Source of the DNA: Pseudomonadota bacterium
GTDB taxonomy: Bacteria > Pseudomonadota > Alphaproteobacteria > Rhizobiales > Devosiaceae
Assembly: GCA_023387585.1 (NCBI GenBank)
Contig: JAEWHZ010000378.1
Coordinates: forward strand, 1 to 30,300
Direction: 5' to 3'
DNA: 30,300 bases
This document shows positions 16,617-24,473 of this stretch, in pieces. The translations under genes were made by a program, and so were the position numbers. Position 1 is the first letter of the stretch. Each line of letters begins with the position of its first letter. Under the pieces are notes generated by a model. The model was not told where the DNA came from and searched no databases. It saw only the letters and a program-made list of their open reading frames with translations.

Positions 16617-17603
16617 GTGAAACTGGGTAGAAATCACATGGCGGCAGCGCTTGCCGCGCTGTTCGTTGCGGCCCCGGCTGTCGCCGCGCCGCTGACGCTC
16701 TATACCCCCTGGCCGGAAGATCGCCTGATGGAGCTCCAGCAGGCGATGGACGAGCAGGGCCTCGACATACAGATCACCTTCTATCGTGCCGCCGGCGTCG
16801 AGATGAACACGACCTTCGTCAACGAGCAGAGGGCGGGTCTCTACAAGGCCGACTACATCATGGCCGACGCCGACGACCTCATCAACCACATCGAAGCGGG
16901 CCTGCTCTCCGAGCAGCCGGTGGCCGATCCCGATGCGTTCGTCGAAAGCGCGCTCGACCCGACCAACCACTGGGTGCCGATCGAGTACAGCCCATTCTTC
17001 ATCGCCTACAACACCAATCTGGTGCAGGGCGAGGACATCCCGGACAGCTGGCACGACCTGGCCAATCCCAAGTTCCGGGACATGATCGCCATGGCCGATC
17101 CCCGGACCTCCGTGGCCATCCAGTACCCGATCACCTTCTGGACCGAGACCCGCGCCGACGAGTTCGGCTGGGAGTTCATCGAGGAGCTGGGCGCCCAGAA
17201 TCCGCTGCTCGCCACCGGCCACAGCCAGCTCGTCGACATGCTGATCCGCGGCGAGGCGGCGATGATCCCGGTGATGCTCGCGCCCGTGCTCAACCCGATC
17301 GCCAATGGCGAGCCGGTTGCCGTCGCGCTGGCTGCCGAAGGGGCGCCGATCTCGCTCGTCGCCGGCGCCGTGGTCGAGACCGCGCCCAACAAGGATGCGG
17401 CGATCGCGTTCCACGAGTGGCTCGGCTCTGAGGCCGGCCAGCAGGCGCTGGACGATCTGGATCTCGCCATCGCCTTCAAGGCCATCGACCAGACCCTGCC
17501 GGACGGCACCGATCTGCGCCAGTTCGAAAGCACGCGCCTGGCGGTTCCCGCGGACCTCAGGGCCTCCAATATCGAGCGCGTCAGCGCGGCCTTCGGCCTC
17601 TAA
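16617..17603 (+). CDS. FbpA-like ABC transporter substrate-binding protein, copy 3
   Basis: Encodes 328 residues, paralogous to copies 1 and 2 but clearly more diverged (LTLYTPWPEDR, IEYSPFFIAYNTNLVQ, LIRGEAAMIPVMLAPV). It has a signal peptide (about 8-23, ending AAPAVAA). The GTG at 16617 is preceded by AAGGGAGG at good distance; an in-frame ATG at 16638 is the alternative. Being closest to the permease and ATPase genes it is the likely original partner, with copies 1 and 2 added later. A stable hairpin (17623-17646) follows. Divergence among the copies suggests related but different ligands. Confidence 0.9.
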   Translation: MKLGRNHMAAALAALFVAAPAVAAPLTLYTPWPEDRLMELQQAMDEQGLDIQITFYRAAGVEMNTTFVNEQRAGLYKADYIMADADDLINHIEAGLLSEQPVADPDAFVESALDPTNHWVPIEYSPFFIAYNTNLVQGEDIPDSWHDLANPKFRDMIAMADPRTSVAIQYPITFWTETRADEFGWEFIEELGAQNPLLATGHSQLVDMLIRGEAAMIPVMLAPVLNPIANGEPVAVALAAEGAPISLVAGAVVETAPNKDAAIAFHEWLGSEAGQQALDDLDLAIAFKAIDQTLPDGTDLRQFESTRLAVPADLRASNIERVSAAFGL

Positions 17604-17622
17604 TCGCCATCCCGCCGGTTGC

Positions 17623-17646
17623 CGGGCGGCGGTTCGCCGCCGCCCG
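17623..17646 (+). other. Stable TTCG-loop hairpin between binding-protein and permease genes
   Basis: CGGGCGGCGG (17623-17632) and CCGCCGCCCG (17637-17646) form a perfect ten-pair stem closed by the tetraloop TTCG. No T-run follows. Hairpins here are common in ABC operons, where they protect the upstream mRNA from 3' decay and so raise binding-protein over permease levels; that role is inferred. Confidence 0.6.
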
Positions 17647-17685
17647 CTTCCGCCAGCAGCCCGGCCTGACGGGTGGAGCCTTTCG

Positions 17686-19434
17686 ATGACTTCAACCGGG
17701 ATCGCCGCCGACGCTTCGAGTGGAGCCTTCGAGCGGCAGTTGAGACGCTTCGAGCCGATCCAGCTCGTCTGGGCCATCGTGACCCTTTCGGTCGTCGCGA
17801 TGGTGGCGGTGCCGGTGGGCTATCTGGTCTATTCGGCCTTCATGGCCGGCGGAGCCTTCACCTTCGCCGAATTCACCGAGGCCGTCACCAGCACGGGCAC
17901 CGTCACGGCGCTCGTCAACACGCTCGTCTACGTCACCGGCACGACCATCATCAGCGTGCTGATCGGCGTGCCCATGGCTTTCATGGTCGAGCGCACCAAT
18001 GTGAGCCTCGTGACCAAGCGGGTCGTCCGGCTCACCATCATCGCCTCGGTCATCACACCGGGTTTTTTGTCGGCGATGTCCTACGTCAACCTGCTCGGGC
18101 CCAATGCCGGCATCATTAATGTCTGGCTGCGCGAGCTGTTGAACCTCGATATCAATCGCGGCCCGCTCAACATCTTCAGCCTGCCGGCCGTGCTGCTGCT
18201 CGGCGCCCATTCCGGCATCGCCTATATCTACCTCATCACCGCCGCCTCGTTCTCGAAGATGAACCCCGAATTCGAGGAAGCGGCGCAGATCACCGGCGCT
18301 TCGCGCTGGCGCATCGTCAGGACCGTGTCGCTGCCGCTGGTGCGCAACGCGGTGTTCTCGGGCGCGCTGGTCTCGATGGTGTCCTCGTTCGCCGATTACG
18401 GCACGCCGCACATGGTGAACTACACCGTGCTGACGCTGCGCATCCGCGAATACATCATCCGCGCCGATTTCGCCGGGGCCGCCTCGGCGTCGCTGCTGTT
18501 GATCGCCCTTTCGCTCATCCTGCTCGGCGTCTACCGGCTCAGCATCCGCAAGGGCGATTTCGCCACCGTCTCGGGCAAGAGCTTCCAGCCGCGCACCTTC
18601 GATATCGGCGCCTGGAAGCACGTCATCGCGGTGCTGGTCTGGCTCTTCGCCATCCTCGCCGTGATCCTGCCTATCGCCGGGCTGTTCTCGACCTCGATCC
18701 TCGACCGCCTGGGCTATGGATTGCGCTGGGACAACCTGACCCTGCGCCACTACGCCGCGATCCTGTCGGGCAGCGACAGCTTCGCCATCACGGCGTTCCT
18801 GAATTCGCTGTTTCTTGCGACGGCGGCCGCGATCATCACCTCGATGATGTCGGTGGTGATCGGCTATATCACGGTGCGCCGCCGCACCATCTCATCGAAG
18901 GCCCTCGACTATATATCGATCATTCCGCTCGGCCTTGCCGGCACGGCGCTGGCCGTGGCGCTGGTGCTGACCGCGCTCAACCCGCCGCTGCGCGCGCTCG
19001 GGCTCTACGGCACGCTGTGGATACTGCTCATCGCCTATGTCATCCGCAACTTCCCGCTGGCGCTGCGCCCCGTGCAGACGACGATGTCGCAGATCTCGCC
19101 CGAGCTCGAGGAAGCGGCGCGCATGTCCGGCGCAGGCTGGCTCAAGACCATGTGGACGGTGACCATGCCGCTGATCCTGCCCGGCGTCGCCGCGGGTTTC
19201 GTCCTCGTGTTCCTCGGCTCGCTGACCGAGATCAGCGCCTCGGTGGTGCTGCGCCATATCGGCACCAACACCATTTCGACCGCCATCCTCGACATCTGGG
19301 AAGGCCGCGGAGGCTTCCAGGCGGCCAGCGCCGTCGCCGTGATCCTCTTCGTTCTCATGGTCGCCGTCGTCCTTCTCGCTCAGCTGCTCAGCGGAGGCCG
19401 CATGTACAGCACTCGATCAGCAGGAGACCGTTGA
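17686..19434 (+). CDS. ABC permease with two fused transmembrane domains (FbpB type)
   Basis: Encodes 582 residues with about twelve membrane segments in two homologous halves. Each half has the EAA coupling motif: EFEEAAQITGASRWRIVRTV in the first and ELEEAARMSGAGWLKTMWTV in the second. One polypeptide therefore supplies both permease units. The ATG at 17686 is preceded by GGTGGAG about ten bases upstream; the frame is open further but overlaps copy 3. The stop overlaps the ATPase start as TGATG (19432-19436). It is the only permease for the three binding proteins nearby. The fold is shared with iron, thiamine and 2-aminoethylphosphonate importers, so substrate is not given by family. Confidence 0.92.
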   Translation: MTSTGIAADASSGAFERQLRRFEPIQLVWAIVTLSVVAMVAVPVGYLVYSAFMAGGAFTFAEFTEAVTSTGTVTALVNTLVYVTGTTIISVLIGVPMAFMVERTNVSLVTKRVVRLTIIASVITPGFLSAMSYVNLLGPNAGIINVWLRELLNLDINRGPLNIFSLPAVLLLGAHSGIAYIYLITAASFSKMNPEFEEAAQITGASRWRIVRTVSLPLVRNAVFSGALVSMVSSFADYGTPHMVNYTVLTLRIREYIIRADFAGAASASLLLIALSLILLGVYRLSIRKGDFATVSGKSFQPRTFDIGAWKHVIAVLVWLFAILAVILPIAGLFSTSILDRLGYGLRWDNLTLRHYAAILSGSDSFAITAFLNSLFLATAAAIITSMMSVVIGYITVRRRTISSKALDYISIIPLGLAGTALAVALVLTALNPPLRALGLYGTLWILLIAYVIRNFPLALRPVQTTMSQISPELEEAARMSGAGWLKTMWTVTMPLILPGVAAGFVLVFLGSLTEISASVVLRHIGTNTISTAILDIWEGRGGFQAASAVAVILFVLMVAVVLLAQLLSGGRMYSTRSAGDR

Positions 19435-20522
19435 TGTCCTCGGGAGCCATTCAGATCCGCGGTCTCGTCAAGACCTATGGGGCCTTCACCGCCGTCGGAG
19501 GCATCGATCTCGACGTCGCGCCCGGCAGCCTCGTCTCGCTGCTGGGCCCGTCGGGCTGCGGCAAGACGACGACGCTGCGCATGATCGCCGGTTTCATAAA
19601 TCCCAATGCCGGCCGCATCAGCGTCGATGGCGACGTGCTTTCCGAGGCCGGCTCATCGACCCCGCCCGAGCGGCGCAATATGGGCATGGTGTTCCAGAGC
19701 TATGCCGTGTGGCCGCATATGACGGTGTCCGAGAACATCGCCTACGGCCTCAGGACGCGGCGCGCGCCCGCCGCCGAGATCAAGCGCAAGGTCGACGAGA
19801 TCGTCGAGCTCGTCGGCCTTAGCGGGCACGAGCACAAATACCCAAACGCGCTCTCCGGCGGGCAGCAGCAGCGTGTGGCGCTCGCCCGGGCCGTCGTCAC
19901 GCGCCCGCGCATCCTGCTCCTCGACGAGCCCTTGTCCAATCTCGATACCAAGCTGCGCGAGGTGATGCGCTTCGAACTGCGCCGCATCCAGCAGAGCCTT
20001 GGCATCACCACCGTGTTCGTCACCCATTCGCAGGAAGAGGCGCTGGTGATGTCCGACCAGGTCGCGGTGATGCGTGATGGGCTCATCGTCGAGCAGGGCA
20101 CGCCGCACGAGCTCTACGAGCGTCCCAGATCGCGCTTCGTCGCCGATTTCATGGGTCTTGCCAACTTCATATCGGGCGAAGTCGCCGATGAGAGCGGCGA
20201 TCGCATCCGGTTGCGCACGCCGTTCGGCCTTGTCGAGGGCGCCGGGAGCGGGGCGGGCGGCGCGCCCCAGATCATGGTGCGTCCGCAACACATCGAGTTG
20301 CTGCCGGCATCGCCCGAGCCTTCGACGCTTAACGACTTTCCGGCCACGGTCACCGAGGCCGCGTTCAATGGCAGCATCATCGACTACACGCTCGATGCCG
20401 GCGGCCCCGTGCCGCTGCGCGTCCAGGCCTTCACGCCGCAGCGGTTCAACCTCGGCGATGCCGTCCGCGTCCGCTTCGATGCCGCGACGGCGCGCGTCGT
20501 CACCGACAATCCTGGAGCCTGA
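19434..20522 (+). CDS. ABC transporter ATP-binding protein (FbpC/PotA class)
   Basis: Encodes 362 residues. Walker A GPSGCGKT at 38-45, Q-loop VFQSYAVWPHMT, signature LSGGQQQR at 140-147, Walker B ILLLDEPLSNLD at 160-171 and switch His in FVTHSQEEA. A C-terminal regulatory (TOBE-like) domain runs from about 245 (IMVRPQHIELL) to the end, as in the iron/polyamine/maltose class. It is translationally coupled to the permease. The stop is two bases before the thioesterase ATG, so the uptake and CoA-metabolism genes form one transcription unit. Confidence 0.93.
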   Translation: MSSGAIQIRGLVKTYGAFTAVGGIDLDVAPGSLVSLLGPSGCGKTTTLRMIAGFINPNAGRISVDGDVLSEAGSSTPPERRNMGMVFQSYAVWPHMTVSENIAYGLRTRRAPAAEIKRKVDEIVELVGLSGHEHKYPNALSGGQQQRVALARAVVTRPRILLLDEPLSNLDTKLREVMRFELRRIQQSLGITTVFVTHSQEEALVMSDQVAVMRDGLIVEQGTPHELYERPRSRFVADFMGLANFISGEVADESGDRIRLRTPFGLVEGAGSGAGGAPQIMVRPQHIELLPASPEPSTLNDFPATVTEAAFNGSIIDYTLDAGGPVPLRVQAFTPQRFNLGDAVRVRFDAATARVVTDNPGA

Positions 20523-20524
20523 CC

Positions 20525-20956
20525 ATGAAACCGATCACCGTCGGCCAACGACACACCGCCCGTTATCCGGTCATCGAGCGCTACACCGTTCCCCGGCTGT
20601 TCGAGGATGACGAGCATTCGCGCGTGATGCCGCAGGTTCTGGCGACGCCCTATCTCGTCGCCCTCGTCGAACGCGCCTCGACCGAGCTCATCGCCGGGCA
20701 TCTCGAGGGCAATGAAGGCAGTCTCGGCATTTCCATCGAACTGCAGCACACCTCCCCGACGCTTGTCGGCATGCATGTCGAGATCGAGATCGTCTGCGTC
20801 GCCGCCGAGGGGCGCAAGCTGAGCTTCGAGTTCACGGCACGCGACGAGTTCGCCGAGATCGGCAAGGGCCGGCACGACCGGGCAGCGGTCGACTGGACGC
20901 GCTTTGAAGGCAAGCTCGACCAGGTCCGCCAGAGCATCGGGCAGGTGCCGCAATGA
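20525..20956 (+). CDS. Hotdog thioesterase, fluoroacetyl-CoA thioesterase (FlK) family
   Basis: Encodes 143 residues resembling FlK, the hotdog-fold thioesterase that hydrolyses fluoroacetyl-CoA. The FlK catalytic trio Thr42/Glu50/His76 lines up with Thr41 (ATPYLVALVERA), Glu49 and His75 (LQHTSPTLVG) at nearly the same numbering. Many FlK-family proteins act on other short acyl-CoAs, so the fluoro specificity should not be assumed. In this operon, with a CoA-transferase, crotonase and acyl-CoA synthetase, it probably hydrolyses a dead-end or toxic thioester to recover CoA. It starts two bases after the ATPase stop and overlaps the crotonase gene by ATGA (20953-20956). Confidence 0.8.
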   Translation: MKPITVGQRHTARYPVIERYTVPRLFEDDEHSRVMPQVLATPYLVALVERASTELIAGHLEGNEGSLGISIELQHTSPTLVGMHVEIEIVCVAAEGRKLSFEFTARDEFAEIGKGRHDRAAVDWTRFEGKLDQVRQSIGQVPQ

Positions 20957-21741
20957 GCGAGGGCCGGATCGATACGCGCCGCGACGGTGCGGTGCAGTGG
21001 ATCATTCTCAACAACCCGTCGCGCCTCAATGCCATGTCGCGCGAGATGCAGCAGCAGTTCATGGCGCTGCTCGACCCCATCGACGCCGATCCCGGCATCC
21101 GGGCGGTCGCGGTCACGGGCATCGGCGACAAGGCCTTCATGTCCGGCGGCGATCTCTCGCAGTTCGACAAGTACCGCTCGACCTCCGAGCGCATGGTCGA
21201 ATCGCTCGAGTCGAGCGAGATCTTCGCGCGGCGCCTGCGGGCGCTGACCAAGCCGAGCGTCGCTATCATCCGCGGCTGGTGCGTGGGCGGCGGCATCAGC
21301 CTCGCCCTCAACTGCCATCTGCGCATCTGCTCGGACGATGCGCGGTTCTTCCACGCGGCCAGCAAGTTCGGCCAGGGCTTCGCCTACGACTTCACGCGCC
21401 AGATGGTGCGCCAGCTCGGCATTGCCAACGCCACCGAACTGCTGCTCACCTGCCGGCGCTATTCGGCGCTCGAGGCGCAGCGGCTCGGCATCGTCAACCA
21501 GGTCGCCCCGGTCGAGGGATTCGATGCGTTCGCCGCGTCCTACCTTGCCGATCTCACGGACAAGGCGCCGCTGTCGATGGTCTCGGCGCTGCGCACGCTT
21601 GCCGAAGTCACGCCCGAGCCGGCCGATGCCGATCTCGCCCTGATAAGGCGTCTTTACGTGGAATGCTGCGACAGTGCGGATTACGCCGAGGGCGGTCGCG
21701 CCTTCGCGGAAAAACGTACACCGCTCTTTACCGGGCGATAG
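20953..21741 (+). CDS. Crotonase-superfamily protein lacking canonical hydratase glutamates
   Basis: Encodes 262 residues. The oxyanion-hole elements of the enoyl-CoA hydratase/isomerase superfamily are present: FMSGGDL (62-68) and GWCVGGGISLALNC (108-121). The two catalytic glutamates of rat hydratase (Glu144, Glu164) align by eye with Ser116 and Ala136, so ordinary hydration of enoyl-CoA is doubtful. Superfamily members also act as decarboxylases (methylmalonyl-CoA decarboxylase), hydrolases and isomerases. Next to a MatB-like synthetase and with no MatA-type malonyl-CoA decarboxylase gene visible, decarboxylation of a malonyl-type CoA is an attractive but unproven role. It overlaps the thioesterase gene by four bases. 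Confidence 0.82.
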   Translation: MSEGRIDTRRDGAVQWIILNNPSRLNAMSREMQQQFMALLDPIDADPGIRAVAVTGIGDKAFMSGGDLSQFDKYRSTSERMVESLESSEIFARRLRALTKPSVAIIRGWCVGGGISLALNCHLRICSDDARFFHAASKFGQGFAYDFTRQMVRQLGIANATELLLTCRRYSALEAQRLGIVNQVAPVEGFDAFAASYLADLTDKAPLSMVSALRTLAEVTPEPADADLALIRRLYVECCDSADYAEGGRAFAEKRTPLFTGR

Positions 21742-21773
21742 GCCCGCGTGGCGTGCGAAAGGCTGAGGTTCAG

Positions 21774-23297
21774 ATGAACGTTCTCTACGACGCATTGATG
21801 CCGGCCGACCGGCCATCGGATCGGGTCTGCCTCATCCAGCCGGATGGAACGACCATCACCTATGGCGAGGTCCACCAATGGGCGGGACGCTTCGCCTCGG
21901 CGCTGGTCGGGCTGGGCGTCAGGCCGGGCGACCGCGTTCTCGTGCAGGTCGAGAAATCACCCGAGGCATTGTTCCTTTATCTCGGTTGTCTGAGGGCGGG
22001 GGCGGTGTTCCTGCCGCTCAACACCGCCTACACGCTCAGGGAAGTCGCCTATTTCGTCAGCGACGCCGAGCCGGCGCTGATCGTATGCCGCCCCGGCGCC
22101 GAGGCCGGCTTCGCTGCGGAAGTGCCGCAAGGCACCAGGCTTGTCACGCTCGACGGCGTCTCGGGGTCCCTGCCGGAATTGGCGGCTGGTGCGGACCCGG
22201 ACTTCGCCGACGTGGCGTGCGGCCCCGACGACCTGGCGGCCATTCTCTATACCTCCGGCACGACCGGCCGGTCGAAGGGCGCCATGCTGTCGCATGCCAA
22301 TCTGGCCTCCAATGCCGAGGCCCTGATCTCGACCTGGCACTATACGAGCGACGACGTCCTGATCCACGCCCTGCCGATCTTCCACGCGCATGGGCTTTAT
22401 GTCGGGACCAATGTGACGCTGGCCTCCGGCGCCAGCATGCACTTCCTGCCCAAATTCGACGCCGGCGAGGTCATCGCGCGGATGCCGCAGGCAACGGTGA
22501 TGATGGGCGTTCCGACCTTTTATACCCGCCTGCTCGACCATCGGCCCGCCCTCACGCGCGCCGACGTCGCCACGATGCGCGTTTTCATTTCCGGTTCGGC
22601 GCCGCTGCTGGCCGAAACGCATGCCCGCTTCCAGGACGTGACCGGCCACGCCATCGTCGAGCGCTACGGCATGACCGAAACCAGCATGAACACCTCCAAC
22701 CCCTATGAGGGCGACCGGGTGCCCGGTTCGGTCGGCATGCCGCTGCCCGGCGTGTCGGTGCGCATCACCGATCTCGAATCCGGGCGCCCGCTGCCGCAAG
22801 GCGAGGTCGGCATGGTCGAGATCAAGGGTCCCAACGTCTTTTCGGGATATTGGCGGCGGCCCGAGCTCAGCAGCACCGAATTCCGCCCTGACGGATATTT
22901 CATCACCGGCGATATCGGCCAGTTGGATGCCCGCGGCTATGTCCATATCCTCGGGCGCAGCAAGGACATCGTCATCACCGGCGGCTACAATGTCTATCCC
23001 AAGGAAGTGGAGATGGAGATTGACCTCATCGATGGCGTGGCGGAATCGGCGATCATCGGCATCCCGCATCCGGATTTCGGCGAAGCCGTGGTCGCGGTCA
23101 TCGTGCCGCATAATGGTTGTGCCCCGGTCGAATCGCGCGTCATCGAAACGCTGCGCACCCGGCTCGCGGGCTACAAGCTTCCCAAGCGCGTGCTCATCGC
23201 CGACGCCTTGCCGCGCAACGTCATGGGGAAGGTTCAGAAAAATCTCCTGCGCGACACGAACCGCGATCTGTTCGCAAGCGTCGCCTCGGATCATTGA
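21774..23297 (+). CDS. matB: Malonyl-CoA synthetase-like acyl-CoA ligase (MatB type)
   Basis: Encodes 507 residues of the ANL adenylating family. The P-loop is TSGTTGRSKG (160-169), the core motif ERYGMTETSMNTSNPY (296-311) is characteristic of rhizobial MatB, GDRVLVQVEKSPEAL and GYNVYPKEVE agree, and Lys486 in MGKVQK matches the catalytic, acetylation-controlled lysine of MatB. MatB makes malonyl-CoA (and often methylmalonyl-CoA) from the diacid, ATP and CoA in the cytoplasm. The ATG at 21774 follows a GAGG-like site. The gene starts 32 bases after the crotonase. The usual partners matA and matC are not in the window, so the true substrate may be a substituted malonate. Confidence 0.82.
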   Translation: MNVLYDALMPADRPSDRVCLIQPDGTTITYGEVHQWAGRFASALVGLGVRPGDRVLVQVEKSPEALFLYLGCLRAGAVFLPLNTAYTLREVAYFVSDAEPALIVCRPGAEAGFAAEVPQGTRLVTLDGVSGSLPELAAGADPDFADVACGPDDLAAILYTSGTTGRSKGAMLSHANLASNAEALISTWHYTSDDVLIHALPIFHAHGLYVGTNVTLASGASMHFLPKFDAGEVIARMPQATVMMGVPTFYTRLLDHRPALTRADVATMRVFISGSAPLLAETHARFQDVTGHAIVERYGMTETSMNTSNPYEGDRVPGSVGMPLPGVSVRITDLESGRPLPQGEVGMVEIKGPNVFSGYWRRPELSSTEFRPDGYFITGDIGQLDARGYVHILGRSKDIVITGGYNVYPKEVEMEIDLIDGVAESAIIGIPHPDFGEAVVAVIVPHNGCAPVESRVIETLRTRLAGYKLPKRVLIADALPRNVMGKVQKNLLRDTNRDLFASVASDH

Positions 23298-23327
23298 TCG
23301 TGGCGGCCGCATTCAGACCGGGCCGGC

Positions 23328-24452
23328 ATGAAGCTCTCTAACCCGCTCGGACGCCTGCGGCACTGGTTCGGCGATCTCCATCACACCCGCGTGCCCTATC
23401 CGCGGACCGGGCTCACCATCTTCGCTGTCGGCCTGCCGGCGGCGCTGCTCGCCGGAGCGCTTGGAATACCGCTGCCCTTCATTCTGGGGCCGCTGATCGC
23501 GAGCCTGTTGCTTTCTCTCGCCGGTGCGCGCCTGTCGCTGCCCAACCCGGTCCGCGCACCGATGCTCGTCATTCTCGGCGCCATGATCGGCAGCAGCGTC
23601 ACGCCGAGCCTGCTCGCACTGGCCGCCGGCTGGGCGGTGCCGATCATGGGCCTGTTCGGCGTCATCCTGGCGAGCACGCTGGCCGCATACTGGTTCAACC
23701 GCACGGTCGGCCGGCTCGACCCGGCAACGGCCTATTTCTCCTCGGTGCCGGGCGGGCTGGCCGAGATGATCCTCGTCGGGGAGGCGCGCGGCGGCAATGT
23801 CCAGACCATCGCCCTCAGCCAGTCGGCGCGCGTCGCATTCGTGGTGCTGGCGGTGCCCTTCCTGTTGCAGATGGTGACCGGCGTCGCCCTGGGCACGCGT
23901 CCGCCGCCGGGCGTCCCCTTCGCCGACCTGCCGCTCGCCTCGCATGTCGGCTTCGTCCTCACCTGCATCGCGGGCGCAACCGTCGGCGGCATGCTCGGCT
24001 CGGCGACCGGCTCGTTCTTGTCGACCATGTTCCTCAGCGCGCTTGTCCATGCCTTCGGCATCTCGGATTTCAAGGTGCCGACGGAACTGGCGCTCGCCGC
24101 GCAGATGATCATCGGCCTGTCGCTCGGCGTCCGCTTCGCAGGCTGGAAGCTCAAGCAGATCGGGTTGGGGCTTGCGCTCTCCGTCGCCGCGACCCTCATC
24201 ATGCTGGCGATCGCCTTTGCCGGCGCATTGGCCTTCGAGGCGATCACCGGCGAAGACCTAGCGGGTCTTTTCCTCGCCTATGCGCCGGGCGGCGTTGCCG
24301 AGATGAGCCTGATCGCCGCCTCTCTCCACATCGATGCCGCCCTGGTGGTGATGCATCATCTCGTGCGCATCTTCGCCATCACGCTCTTCGCCCGCCACGC
24401 CTATGGCCATTTCATAGAGCGCCGACACGCGCTGTCGGAACAGGACAGCTAA
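23328..24452 (+). CDS. AbrB-family integral membrane protein
   Basis: Encodes 374 residues with about ten hydrophobic segments in two similar halves. Each half carries the family hallmark: VPGGLAEMILVGEARGGN and APGGVAEMSLIAASLHID. This is the membrane family annotated as AbrB or putative ammonia monooxygenase (PF05145), unrelated to the Bacillus AbrB regulator. Its biochemical role is not established; transport or export is plausible. It ends the plus-strand cluster, 30 bases after the MatB-like gene, and is convergent with the NTPase-FGE gene (21-base gap, no clear terminator seen). Confidence 0.85.
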   Translation: MKLSNPLGRLRHWFGDLHHTRVPYPRTGLTIFAVGLPAALLAGALGIPLPFILGPLIASLLLSLAGARLSLPNPVRAPMLVILGAMIGSSVTPSLLALAAGWAVPIMGLFGVILASTLAAYWFNRTVGRLDPATAYFSSVPGGLAEMILVGEARGGNVQTIALSQSARVAFVVLAVPFLLQMVTGVALGTRPPPGVPFADLPLASHVGFVLTCIAGATVGGMLGSATGSFLSTMFLSALVHAFGISDFKVPTELALAAQMIIGLSLGVRFAGWKLKQIGLGLALSVAATLIMLAIAFAGALAFEAITGEDLAGLFLAYAPGGVAEMSLIAASLHIDAALVVMHHLVRIFAITLFARHAYGHFIERRHALSEQDS

Positions 24453-24473
24453 TCGGGCAGTACAAGACGGGCG

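Noticed and set aside
13209..17603. Ferric-iron transport role for the FbpA-like binding proteins
   Set aside because: No paired ligand tyrosines are apparent and the operon is full of CoA-thioester enzymes.
15408..17777. 789-codon minus-strand frame
   Set aside because: Antisense to the CoA-transferase and binding-protein copy 3; no domain seen.
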